Below are positions 25,208-31,774 of a stretch of DNA of 37,626 nt, piece by piece (position 1 is the stretch's first letter; each line of letters opens with the position of its first letter). The notes under the pieces were generated by a model that had not been told where the DNA came from, searched no databases, and was given only the letters and a program-made list of their open reading frames with translations. Source of the DNA: an uncultured Varibaculum sp. (lineage in GTDB: Bacteria; Actinomycetota; Actinomycetes; Actinomycetales; Actinomycetaceae); NCBI GenBank assembly GCA_947255165.1, contig CAMYFZ010000010.1, forward strand, positions 1-37,626. Reading direction: 5' to 3'. A program made the translations under genes and the position numbers.

Positions 25208-26113
25208 CTAGTGCTTTAAGATTTCGTGAGCGGCGTGACCTTCGGGTTCAATTTGCAGGGTGCAATGCTCAATCCTGCGCGGGAAATGGCTCTTCATGCA
25301 CTCTTCTACCTGGTGTAATACTTCCAGGGCGTGCCCGTCACGGTAGCATTCCTTGGCGATAACAATATGGGCTGATAGCAGCACAGTATGGGAGTTTAGC
25401 GGCCACACGTGCAGGTCATGAACCCCAGTTACGTGTTCTACCTCCAGGATGTGCTCGCGGATGTGGTCGGCGTTCAGTTCACCAGGGACACGGTCTAGTA
25501 AAATTGATCCCGCTTCTTTTAACAGTTTGTAGCCACGGGGCAACATTGCGCCCGCGATCAGCAAGGAAATCACGGCGTCAACCCGGGTAACACCCGTAAG
25601 GCGGGTGATAATCCCGCCCACGATAACCCCAACCGAAGAAATCGCGTCGACGGACACTTCTAAAAACGCAGCGCGAATATTTAGGTTATCGCGGTGCTGC
25701 CCCAGCATCACCAGCATAGATGCCAAGTTGCCGATTAGCCCGGCCAAAGCCCAGGCCGCCATTTGGGTACCGTCAACTGGGGCAGGGGTGATTAAGCGTA
25801 GGATTCCCTGGTAGCCAATTACCGTGCAGACAATAATAATCATCCCTGCTTGCAGACCGCCAGCGATTGCTTCTAGGCGCGCGTAACCATAGGTCATGGA
25901 GTCAGTGGCGGGGCGGGTTAACAAAGTGGCGGTGAATGCAGCTACGAATAGCCCTATGGAATCTATCGCTACGTGACCGGTGTCGGCAGCTAGGGCTAGG
26001 GAACCGGACAAGATAGAGCCGATAAGTTGGGCAACCAGGATCGCTAAAGTTATCCCGGCAGCAATCAGCAGCCGATTGCGAGTGGATTCGTTGGTAGAAA
26101 CATGTTGATGCAA
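25208..26113 (-). CDS. Cation diffusion facilitator (CzcD/ZitB-like metal exporter)
   Basis: This is a six-TM proton-coupled exporter of divalent metals, most likely zinc, in the cytoplasmic membrane. It has 301 residues. TM2 contains the metal site HxxxD in ADTGHVAIDSIGLF, and TM5 contains LEVSVDAISSVGVI, where the usual His of HxxxD is Glu; Glu at this place also occurs in CzcD-type transporters. The cytoplasmic C-terminal ferredoxin-like domain is present, with HDLHVWPLNSHTVLLSAHI and the final HCTLQIEPEGH. The start is TTG 26113, preceded by GAGGTG at a slightly long distance, so it is less certain. The gene is divergent from purC and convergent with pckG. No MerR or ArsR-type regulator lies alongside. 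Confidence 0.9.
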   Translation of the reverse strand: MHQHVSTNESTRNRLLIAAGITLAILVAQLIGSILSGSLALAADTGHVAIDSIGLFVAAFTATLLTRPATDSMTYGYARLEAIAGGLQAGMIIIVCTVIGYQGILRLITPAPVDGTQMAAWALAGLIGNLASMLVMLGQHRDNLNIRAAFLEVSVDAISSVGVIVGGIITRLTGVTRVDAVISLLIAGAMLPRGYKLLKEAGSILLDRVPGELNADHIREHILEVEHVTGVHDLHVWPLNSHTVLLSAHIVIAKECYRDGHALEVLHQVEECMKSHFPRRIEHCTLQIEPEGHAAHEILKH

Positions 26114-26224
26114 AGCGTGGACACCTCAAACTTAGCTAGACCTAATTTTCTCGGATGCTCCCCATTTTAACCACATAAATTTTTATAAATTTTGTCGGTA
26201 GGTCTCCCCAATTTAAAGAAAAAG

Positions 26225-26241
26225 TGTAAGAATGATAAATA
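26225..26241 (+). promoter_or_regulatory. Candidate extended -10 for a leaderless purC mRNA
   Basis: TGT-AAGAAT at 26225-26233 is an extended -10 with four of six hexamer matches. It ends seven bases before the ATG at 26241. Neither this ATG nor the one at 26232 has a Shine-Dalgarno. This favours 26241 as the start and a leaderless transcript; inferred from pattern alone. Confidence 0.35.
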
Positions 26242-27152
26242 TGTCGTCAAGTGATACTCCGGCGCTGCGTGGATGGCGCCATTTATTTTCCGGTAAAGAA
26301 CGCGAAATTTATTATCCGGCGGGACAGTCGGCTCATGATTCAGACACAGTTCTGATTGTAGCTACTGACCGTTTCAGTGCCTATGGCCAGGTATTTCCTA
26401 CAGAAATCCCCGGTAAAGGTATTGCGCTGACCCAGTTGACTACCTGGTGGCTAGAACAGTTGGGGGATTCTATTCCCAACCACTTCCTATCTACTTCTTC
26501 GGTACCCGAGATGGTAGCGGGTCGTGCCATGATTTGCCGCCGCCTCGATATGTATCCCCTGGAGTGCCATGTTTCCGGTTATCTAGCCGGCGCCGCCTGG
26601 CGTGAGTACCAGGCCAAAGGCACTATCGGGGGAGCGCGGATGCCCGAAGGTTTGCAGCAGGATCAAAAACTGGAGGAACCAGTTTTTAATCCGGTGGCAA
26701 AAACCCAGATGGGACGGCACGACAACAACGTTTCCTGGGAGGCGCTGCAGTCACTGGTCGGCAGCGGCCGGGTAGATAAGATTATCGAGTATTCTCTGGA
26801 TCTCTACGACCGTGCGGCCAAGATTGCTCTCGATAACGGAGTGATTTTAGGATCCACCAAGTTCGAGTTCGGCTCGGCTCTACCCTACGGGGGCGAGGCC
26901 GTGGTCTTGGGTGATGAAGTACTGACCCCGGACTCCTCCCGCTTTTGGAGCGCTGATAACTATCAGCCAGGCAAGCATAATCCCCGGATGGACACCCAAA
27001 TTCTGCGCGACTGGGTGGACTCGGATGCCTGCGATTGGCGGCCCTACAAGTTGCAGGATCCGCCAGAGATTCCCGCAGATGTGGTGAAGCAGACATCCGA
27101 TCGTTATAAGGAAATCTACGAAACCCTGACCGGACGTACTCTTAACGAGTAA
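26241..27152 (+). CDS. purC: Phosphoribosylaminoimidazole-succinocarboxamide (SAICAR) synthase
   Basis: PurC joins CAIR and aspartate with ATP in purine synthesis. The protein of about 303 residues opens ALRGWRHLFSGKEREIYYPAG, a variant of the usual SGKxRExY nucleotide-binding motif. It contains VATDRFSAYGQVFPTEIPGKG, MYPLECHVSGYLAGAAWREYQ, PVFNPVAKTQMGRHDNNVSWEAL, LGSTKFEFG and LGDEVLTPDSSRFW. All expected catalytic blocks are present. Start 26241 is preferred because of the promoter-like element upstream; 26232 would add three residues. The gene is not next to other purine genes in this window. It is followed by a 560-bp gene-free region that begins with a perfect 21-bp inverted repeat. Confidence 0.94.
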   Translation: MSSSDTPALRGWRHLFSGKEREIYYPAGQSAHDSDTVLIVATDRFSAYGQVFPTEIPGKGIALTQLTTWWLEQLGDSIPNHFLSTSSVPEMVAGRAMICRRLDMYPLECHVSGYLAGAAWREYQAKGTIGGARMPEGLQQDQKLEEPVFNPVAKTQMGRHDNNVSWEALQSLVGSGRVDKIIEYSLDLYDRAAKIALDNGVILGSTKFEFGSALPYGGEAVVLGDEVLTPDSSRFWSADNYQPGKHNPRMDTQILRDWVDSDACDWRPYKLQDPPEIPADVVKQTSDRYKEIYETLTGRTLNE

Positions 27153-27164
27153 GTTAGGAAAGTT

Positions 27165-27236
27165 TCCACAGATAATATCCACAGGTTTTACTGCGGTTTC
27201 GACCCCGTTAACAACCCTGTGGATATTATCTGTGGA
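27165..27236. repeat. Perfect 21-bp inverted repeat after purC
   Basis: The arms at 27165-27185 and 27216-27236 are exact reverse complements and are separated by 30 bases. Each arm itself contains TCCACAG-ATAATA-TCCACAG, so the site holds four TCCACAG units, two in each orientation. Three nine-base segments (27175-27183, 27219-27227, 27231-27239) match the DnaA box TTATCCACA at eight of nine positions. The left arm starts 12 bases after the purC stop. It may act as a terminator-like hairpin, but no U-tract directly follows the stem, and protein binding is equally possible. Confidence 0.75.
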
Positions 27237-27285
27237 TATCTATTTTCTAGAAACCTACTAGCCGTAAAATGTCAAATTTTTCCTG

Positions 27286-27314
27286 GTTAACCTCAGGTAA
27301 ACCTTGAGGGTAAC
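27286..27314. repeat. Hairpin in the purC downstream region
   Basis: GTTA-A-CCTCAGGT pairs with ACC-T-TGAGG-G-TAAC around a two-base AA centre. One mismatch and one bulge interrupt the stem. It is not followed by a T-tract. Confidence 0.45.
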
Positions 27315-27513
27315 GGGGGTTTCAGCTGGCAGCGTTACTGTTTCAGCTTCTATCTGCTCGAATAGCATGTAGGTGCTGTTGGCTGGGGATAACCCGAGAA
27401 AAATATCTGCGAAAACCAGCAAAGTTTAGATTCGGTGTAAAGGTTTTCAACAGGAAATCAGAGCATCTCCAGAGGATAACACCTGACAATCCCACGGTGA
27501 ACAGCAATTTAAC

Positions 27514-27541
27514 AAACCCTCAAGTAGTTACTTGAGGGTTT
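27514..27541. terminator. Bidirectional-looking hairpin in the purC downstream region
   Basis: AAACCCTCAAGT and ACTTGAGGGTTT form a perfect 12-bp stem with an AGTT loop. The flanks have short A and T runs on both sides. It may terminate transcripts from either side. Confidence 0.55.
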
Positions 27542-27611
27542 ACATATCTTTCAGGTTGTAGAGCTGTTGTCGTTATGGGTAGCACCCCAGCTGTAGGTAC
27601 GAAGCAGATAA

Positions 27612-27650
27612 TAAAACTGCTGCTCAGCAAATTGCTTTGCCGAGCAGCAG
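27612..27650 (-). terminator. Terminator of the mscS-to-glsB operon
   Basis: On the minus strand, CTGCTGCTC-G-GCAAA pairs with TTTGC-T-GAGCAGCAG around a four-base loop, with one internal mismatch, and TTTTA follows at 27616-27612. It lies 64 bases after the stop of the GlsB/YeaQ-like gene. Confidence 0.8.
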
Positions 27651-27713
27651 CATTAAGTAAATAAATCTTAGAAGTCTAAACCACTAAAACATCTAAGTAG
27701 CTGGCAGCTAGTT

Positions 27714-27959
27714 TTATTTCTTATTAGTGATTCCCAGGTAGGCGCTAATCAAACCAACTGCAATCACGATCGCCACAATGAAGCTAATGAAACCGTGACC
27801 TTCACCAATAACTTTGGCCAGAATCCAGTCAGCCAGGCCAGCAGAAACCATACCGATGATAATGGTGATAATCATCCCCATGTTTTGCTTGCCCTTCATA
27901 AAGAAGCGCGCTAAAGCTCCAATGATGCCGCCGCCAATAATTGAACCGATCAAACCCAT
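27714..27959 (-). CDS. GlsB/YeaQ/YmgE family small membrane protein
   Basis: The 81-residue protein consists of three hydrophobic segments. The first is glycine-rich (GLIGSIIGGGIIGALARFFMKGKQ), the diagnostic pattern of the transglycosylase-associated family; the others are MGMIITIIIGMVSAGLADWIL and ISFIVAIVIAVGLISAYLGI. Family members are stress-related membrane proteins of unclear mechanism, despite the historical transglycosylase label. GGAGAAG lies before the ATG at 27959. It starts 23 bases after the RhtA-like gene and closes the five-gene operon, just before a terminator. Confidence 0.88.
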   Translation of the reverse strand: MGLIGSIIGGGIIGALARFFMKGKQNMGMIITIIIGMVSAGLADWILAKVIGEGHGFISFIVAIVIAVGLISAYLGITNKK

Positions 27960-27982
27960 TTTTCTTCTCCGTTATTTCTTCT

Positions 27983-28879
27983 CTAGTTATCTTCCGTACT
28001 CTTCCTGTGTAGCATTCCAGGACGGTATTGTGCAAAAGCGACCGCCAGCGAAATGCAGACCAACCCCACGATTTCTCCCACATTTGGCAGGTGGCGGAGG
28101 GCTGCCATGGTCACCAGCTCACTAATCGCCGGCATCAGACAAGCTAATAGCGAAAATATATCGGGACCTAGACGCCGCAGCGCCACCTGCTCCAGAGGAA
28201 ACGGTAACGCCGTAGAAAGCACTCCCACCGCAATACAGCAAAACAAGATCCAGCCACTTTGCCACCCCTTAGCGATCTCCATCGGTCCTACTATCGGCAC
28301 AGTGAGGATAGCGGCGATAAATAAACCCATCGCTAAAGAATCTTGGCCATGACCGGCAGCAGCGAGTTTTTGCCCCACTACGATATAGCCCGCCCAACAA
28401 AAACCAGCAGCAATCGAAAATGCCAACCCGATCCGTGCCGCGGCAGTGGAAATATCCAGGCCAATCCCGGAAATGGAGGCTACTCCCACCCCCGCAAGAA
28501 TCGCCGCGATTCGAGTACTCCAGCCGCGTCCTCTAAAAAGTGCCACCACCACTGGCCCCACAAACTCAATCGAGACACAAGTACCCAGGGGAATTCGCGA
28601 AATAGCCTGGTAAAAAGTCATATTCATGGTGGTGATGAACAACCCCAGAACCGTTGCTGCTGCCAGCGCGCGTGGGGTAAGACCGCGGCGGAACGGACGG
28701 CGAATCAGCACCAGGATAACGGCTGCTATCGCTACTCGCCACCAGGCCACCGTAGTGGGGTTCATCAGAGCAAATAACCAGATAGTGGCAACTGCTGCGC
28801 CCGAGTACTGGGACAAACCAGAGCCCACAAAAATTAAGGGCGCCGGAATCCGATCAGAAAATTTGCGCGTGTTACCCAT
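27983..28879 (-). CDS. EamA-family exporter, RhtA-like
   Basis: This is a ten-TM drug/metabolite-type transporter of 298 residues with two EamA repeats. The opening GSGLSQYSGAAVATIWLF and TTVAWWRVAIAAVILV closely resemble E. coli RhtA, which exports threonine and homoserine. The middle block FYQAISRIPLGTCVSIEFVGPVVVAL and the C-terminal ALPFPLEQVALRRLGPDIFSLLACLMPAISEL also fit. ATG 28879 follows AGGGG; a GTG two codons earlier is possible. Amino acid export is the likely role, but the substrate cannot be told from sequence. It is 14 bases from the upstream EEP-family gene in the same operon. Confidence 0.85.
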   Translation of the reverse strand: MGNTRKFSDRIPAPLIFVGSGLSQYSGAAVATIWLFALMNPTTVAWWRVAIAAVILVLIRRPFRRGLTPRALAAATVLGLFITTMNMTFYQAISRIPLGTCVSIEFVGPVVVALFRGRGWSTRIAAILAGVGVASISGIGLDISTAAARIGLAFSIAAGFCWAGYIVVGQKLAAAGHGQDSLAMGLFIAAILTVPIVGPMEIAKGWQSGWILFCCIAVGVLSTALPFPLEQVALRRLGPDIFSLLACLMPAISELVTMAALRHLPNVGEIVGLVCISLAVAFAQYRPGMLHRKSTEDN

Positions 28880-28893
28880 CGTCACCCCTATGG

Positions 28894-29727
28894 TTACGAC
28901 TGTAATTCCACAAACAATGCGCGGTGATCAGAGATCGGCATCTCGATAGTGTCCACCGCTTTGACCTGGCAAGTGGGGGGAGCAAATAACTGGTCGATCT
29001 CAAAACGGGGTTCGGCGGCTGGAAAAGTGAGCGCGCTAGCCAAAGTTAGATAGGGGTATACCTGGTGAGCATCTTCTCGGCTCAAGTTCATATCTCCCAC
29101 TAGCAGCGGTGTTGCCTTCCCCGCCAAGGAAGCTAAGCCCTGCCAAGAGCGTATGAGCTGCCGCTTGGCGGTGGCGGTTCCTAATTCGAGGTGGGTGCTG
29201 CCCAGTAAAAATCGTTCATTTGCAGTTACTATTTCTGCCCCCAACAGGCTGCGGGTTTGCCCGCCATAGAATTTCCAGGTGCGCGGATCCCAACCAGGAA
29301 TTTTGATGCGTGGGGGAGCCGCCCCTAGTTTGGCGCTGACCCAGCGGCGCACCGGATGGGGGGTAAGCACCGCGACTCCGTACCCGCCAAACAGGGGGCG
29401 ATCTGCGCGAAGGGGATGCCGGGTGTCACTGAGATTCTCGCGGGGAAGCACTACTGGTAACCGTATCCCTAAAGCGAGTTGACCAGTGAAAAAGCTTAAG
29501 AATCGGTGCTGCCATACCTGCCCGGTTTCCTTATTCAAGGAAGTGGCGAGGGCGCGGGTCTGGTCTTGGAACCCGGAGCGTAATTGGTAATAGTCAACCT
29601 CTTGCAAGCAGATCGCATCGGGGCGGAAAGCGGCAAACAGTCGCGCCAGCTCCTGCCAGCAATTCCCAGGTAAAGTTTGCCCTTCAGCTGGGGCACCATG
29701 TTCGAGGTTTGCACTGATAATCCGCAT
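28894..29727 (-). CDS. Endonuclease/exonuclease/phosphatase (EEP) family protein
   Basis: The 277-residue protein has the complete EEP catalytic set: ISANLEH with the first Asn, AICLQEVD with the metal-binding Glu near 43, GSTHLELG with His, LVGDMNLS with Asp and Asn, and the terminal ISDHRALFVEL with Asp-His. It has no signal peptide or membrane segment, so it is predicted to be cytoplasmic. Members include nucleases, sphingomyelinases and phosphoinositide phosphatases; the substrate cannot be decided here. It starts one base after the msrB stop, which suggests coupling within the mscS operon. Confidence 0.85.
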   Translation of the reverse strand: MRIISANLEHGAPAEGQTLPGNCWQELARLFAAFRPDAICLQEVDYYQLRSGFQDQTRALATSLNKETGQVWQHRFLSFFTGQLALGIRLPVVLPRENLSDTRHPLRADRPLFGGYGVAVLTPHPVRRWVSAKLGAAPPRIKIPGWDPRTWKFYGGQTRSLLGAEIVTANERFLLGSTHLELGTATAKRQLIRSWQGLASLAGKATPLLVGDMNLSREDAHQVYPYLTLASALTFPAAEPRFEIDQLFAPPTCQVKAVDTIEMPISDHRALFVELQS

Positions 29728-29728
29728 A

Positions 29729-30130
29729 TTATTCCGCCTGAAAATCTAGGCAGATAGAGTTAATGCAATAGCGTTGCCCGGTCGGCATATCGGGTGCATC
29801 TTCGAAAACATGTCCCAGATGGCTCTGGCAGTTAGCGCAGCGTACTTCGGTTCTAACCATCCCATGGGAGGAGTCGTGGTGGTAGCTGACCGCCGCGTCC
29901 TCGGGCTTAAAGAATGCAGGCCAACCGCAGTGAGAATCAAACTTGGTATCGGAGCGGAACAGCTCGGCCCCGCAGGCGCGGCAACGATAAATCCCCTGTC
30001 GATTTTCATTTAGATATTGGCCGGTGCCGGGGCGCTCGGTACCTGCCTCCCGCAAAACATAGTATTCGTTGGCATCCAGGCGGTTTCGCCAATCAGTCTC
30101 GCTGGCGCTGCGGGGGTCGAAATTACTCAT
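29729..30130 (-). CDS. msrB: Peptide-methionine (R)-S-oxide reductase
   Basis: MsrB reduces methionine-R-sulphoxide in proteins using thioredoxin. The 133-residue enzyme is a single cytoplasmic domain. Zinc is held by two CxxC pairs (CRAC and CANC). [33 protein letters not shown] and the catalytic block [13 protein letters not shown], with the active-site Cys in RYCIN, are all present. The residue after INS is Ile and then a second Cys, where AxL is more usual. AAGGTTGAG precedes the ATG, which lies three bases after the mscS stop. No msrA is in this window. Confidence 0.96.
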   Translation of the reverse strand: MSNFDPRSASETDWRNRLDANEYYVLREAGTERPGTGQYLNENRQGIYRCRACGAELFRSDTKFDSHCGWPAFFKPEDAAVSYHHDSSHGMVRTEVRCANCQSHLGHVFEDAPDMPTGQRYCINSICLDFQAE

Positions 30131-30133
30131 CGC

Positions 30134-31318
30134 TCAACCTTTCTGGGAGTCATTTTCGCCTACCAACTTGCGTGCCAAGCGATGCACTTCCTCATCAGAG
30201 CGATCGCGACTCAGGTAACGCACTTGTTGCGGTTGAATGCGGCGCGAAACCAACGCCCAAGGAACTTCTTTTACCAGCCATTGAATTAGTTGTTCTCGCA
30301 GGTAACAACGCAGTACCCATAAATCACTGCTATCGGCTGCTGAAACAGAAATCCGCACAGTTTGGCTATCCGCACTCATGTCGGAGACATCTACACTGGC
30401 GTGACGTCCGTCCCACAGTTCGCAGCCAGACAACAGCAAGTCCACTTGCGCACGGATGGAATCGATAGGGGCGGAATAATCGAGATAAAGTTCGACCATT
30501 CCCTCCTGTTGAGTGTGTTTGCGGGTCCAATTTTCAAAGTTCTCTTGGGTGAAATGGGTGGAGGGCACAATCATGCGGCGTTCATCGAAGAGGTTAAGCA
30601 CCACATAGGTGAGGGTGATTTCCTCTACTGTACCCAGTTCTTTTTTCCCGTCTAAACCAGGTACCTGCACTTTATCGCCCACGCGCAGTGCATCAGAAAG
30701 CGCAATCTGTAGCCCGGCAAACACATTTGCCAAAGTCGATTGAGCAGCCAAAGTTGCCACGATCGAGGCAACCCCCGCTGAAGCCAGCATAGAACCCATT
30801 GCCACCTGGGCAGAAGGGAAAGTCAAAATCGCGCTGGCGATACCTACCACTACCACTACCGCTTGTAGGACGCGCCGAATCACCTGCGCCTGAGTCAACA
30901 TTTTTGACCGACTCCGGGTAGGTTTTCCGCGGTTAGCTTTTACCGCCACATCTTCGATGAGGTAGCAAATGCGGGTAATCAGGAAAGTGAAAGCCAAAAT
31001 GACCGCTATCAGCAACCCTTGGCTAAACCGACCAATCCCGGTAGAGCTGGAAATTTCCAGCCCGGAAGTGGTGTATTTCCAACCCAGATAGGCGCCCAGA
31101 ATCGCCATAGTAAAGAAGAAGGCGCGGGTGGCGCGGTTTAGAATTAGCTTTGTGAGCGGCTCGCGCTTAGAGACCAGCTTCAAAATCGCAGTAGCGATTG
31201 AGGCTAGGATGATCCCGGCCACCGCCCCAATACCCGTGCCGGCCAGGCTGGTTAACCAATCGAATACTTGCTCGACGGTTTGATCTGATGAAGACGTGCT
31301 CGATAATAGCCACTGCAT
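30134..31318 (-). CDS. MscS-family mechanosensitive channel
   Basis: The 394-residue membrane protein opens the operon. Four hydrophobic segments cover the first 200 residues, the last being the glycine- and alanine-rich pore helix (AQVAMGSMLASAGVASIVATLAAQSTLANVFAGLQIALSD). The cytoplasmic MscS beta domain follows with LRVGDKVQVPGLDGKKELGTVEEITLTYVVL and RRMIVPSTHFTQENFENW. Length and order fit the YbdG or YnaI-sized class rather than the minimal MscS. It would open under osmotic downshift. An insertion in the beta domain (GLDGKKELG) is slightly longer than usual. MsrB, the EEP protein and the exporter follow with tiny gaps, which suggests a stress-linked transcript. Confidence 0.88.
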   Translation of the reverse strand: MQWLLSSTSSSDQTVEQVFDWLTSLAGTGIGAVAGIILASIATAILKLVSKREPLTKLILNRATRAFFFTMAILGAYLGWKYTTSGLEISSSTGIGRFSQGLLIAVILAFTFLITRICYLIEDVAVKANRGKPTRSRSKMLTQAQVIRRVLQAVVVVVGIASAILTFPSAQVAMGSMLASAGVASIVATLAAQSTLANVFAGLQIALSDALRVGDKVQVPGLDGKKELGTVEEITLTYVVLNLFDERRMIVPSTHFTQENFENWTRKHTQQEGMVELYLDYSAPIDSIRAQVDLLLSGCELWDGRHASVDVSDMSADSQTVRISVSAADSSDLWVLRCYLREQLIQWLVKEVPWALVSRRIQPQQVRYLSRDRSDEEVHRLARKLVGENDSQKG

Positions 31319-31414
31319 ATTCCTAGACTACGTTTCACCGACGAAAAATGCAGTTATTGAACCGGAAAAAGATGCGGTGAACGTGAGTTGTGAGAGGCTT
31401 CATAGATGATTACT

Positions 31415-31444
31415 TTGCCTTTAGTTGCCTAGTGCCGGTAACAT
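31415..31444 (+). promoter_or_regulatory. Candidate promoter of the tRNA cluster
   Basis: TTGCCT at 31415-31420 and TAACAT at 31439-31444 are separated by 18 bases, a plausible -35/-10 pair. The start of transcription would fall near 31451, about 34 bases before tRNA-Glu. A 12-base palindrome GGCCTATAGGCC lies between them and the tRNA at 31463-31474. Confidence 0.45.
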
Positions 31445-31484
31445 TATTCAAGTCTGAGCCGAGGCCTATAGGCCAGGCCGCAAG

Positions 31485-31557
31485 GCCCCCATCGTCTAGA
31501 GGCCTAGGACACCGCCCTTTCACGGCGACGGCACGGGTTCGAATCCCGTTGGGGGTA
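31485..31557 (+). tRNA. tRNA-Glu (TTC)
   Basis: A cloverleaf folds with acceptor GCCCCCA against TGGGGGT, D-arm GTC/GAC, and T-arm ACGGG-TTCGAAT-CCCGT. The anticodon loop is CTTTCAC, giving TTC for glutamate. The outermost anticodon-stem pair is a C-A mismatch. CCA is not encoded. First of three tRNAs. Confidence 0.95.
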
Positions 31558-31590
31558 CGATCTGCCGAAAGGTGGAGCACAATAAAATAT

Positions 31591-31664
31591 GGCCCAGTGG
31601 CGCAGTTGGTTAGCGCGCCGCCCTGTCACGGCGGAGGTCGCGGGTTCGAGTCCCGTCTGGGTCG
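31591..31664 (+). tRNA. tRNA-Asp (GTC)
   Basis: Acceptor GGCCCAG pairs with CTGGGTC, discriminator G. The anticodon stem CCGCC/GGCGG encloses CTGTCAC, giving GTC for aspartate. T-arm GCGGG-TTCGAGT-CCCGT. CCA is not encoded. It lies 33 bases after tRNA-Glu. Confidence 0.96.
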
Positions 31665-31684
31665 CAGGTCTTTTTAGACCCCCA

Positions 31685-31760
31685 GGCTCTGTAGCTCAGT
31701 TGGGAGAGCGTTCGACTGAAAATCGAAAGGTCACCGGATCGATGCCGGTCGGAGCCACCA
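31685..31760 (+). tRNA. tRNA-Phe (GAA) with encoded CCA
   Basis: Acceptor GGCTCTG pairs with CGGAGCC, discriminator A at 31757. The anticodon stem TCGAC..GTCGA-like arm encloses a CTGAAAA-type loop, giving GAA for phenylalanine. Unlike the other two, this gene encodes its CCA end (31758-31760). It ends 14 bases before the stop codon of convergent thiL. Confidence 0.95.
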
Positions 31761-31774
31761 TTTTATAGTTACCG

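Larger units (their letters stand above)
27153..27713. other. Gene-free, hairpin-rich intergenic region
   Basis: This 561-bp stretch between purC and the GlsB/YeaQ-like gene has no convincing ORF. It holds four stem structures: the 21-bp inverted repeat, a hairpin at 27286-27314, a 12-bp hairpin at 27514-27541, and an imperfect hairpin at 27617-27650 that probably terminates the minus-strand operon. I see no tRNA, tmRNA or recognisable riboswitch. An unannotated small RNA between 27240 and 27545 is possible but not shown. Confidence 0.6.

Noticed and set aside
25614..25684. Loss of the His of HxxxD in TM5 of the CDF exporter, considered as a novel metal site
   Set aside because: Glu at this position is also found in CzcD-type transporters, so it is not unusual enough.
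27165..27236. Inverted repeat considered as the ends of a miniature transposable element
   Set aside because: Only 30 bases lie between the arms and there is no flanking target duplication that I can see.
31463..31474. 12-base palindrome GGCCTATAGGCC before tRNA-Glu, considered as an attachment or regulatory site
   Set aside because: No integrase, no duplicate of the tRNA end nearby, and too short to be distinctive.
31319..31774. tRNA cluster examined as a genomic island insertion point
   Set aside because: Both flanks are housekeeping genes, and no integrase or direct repeat was seen.
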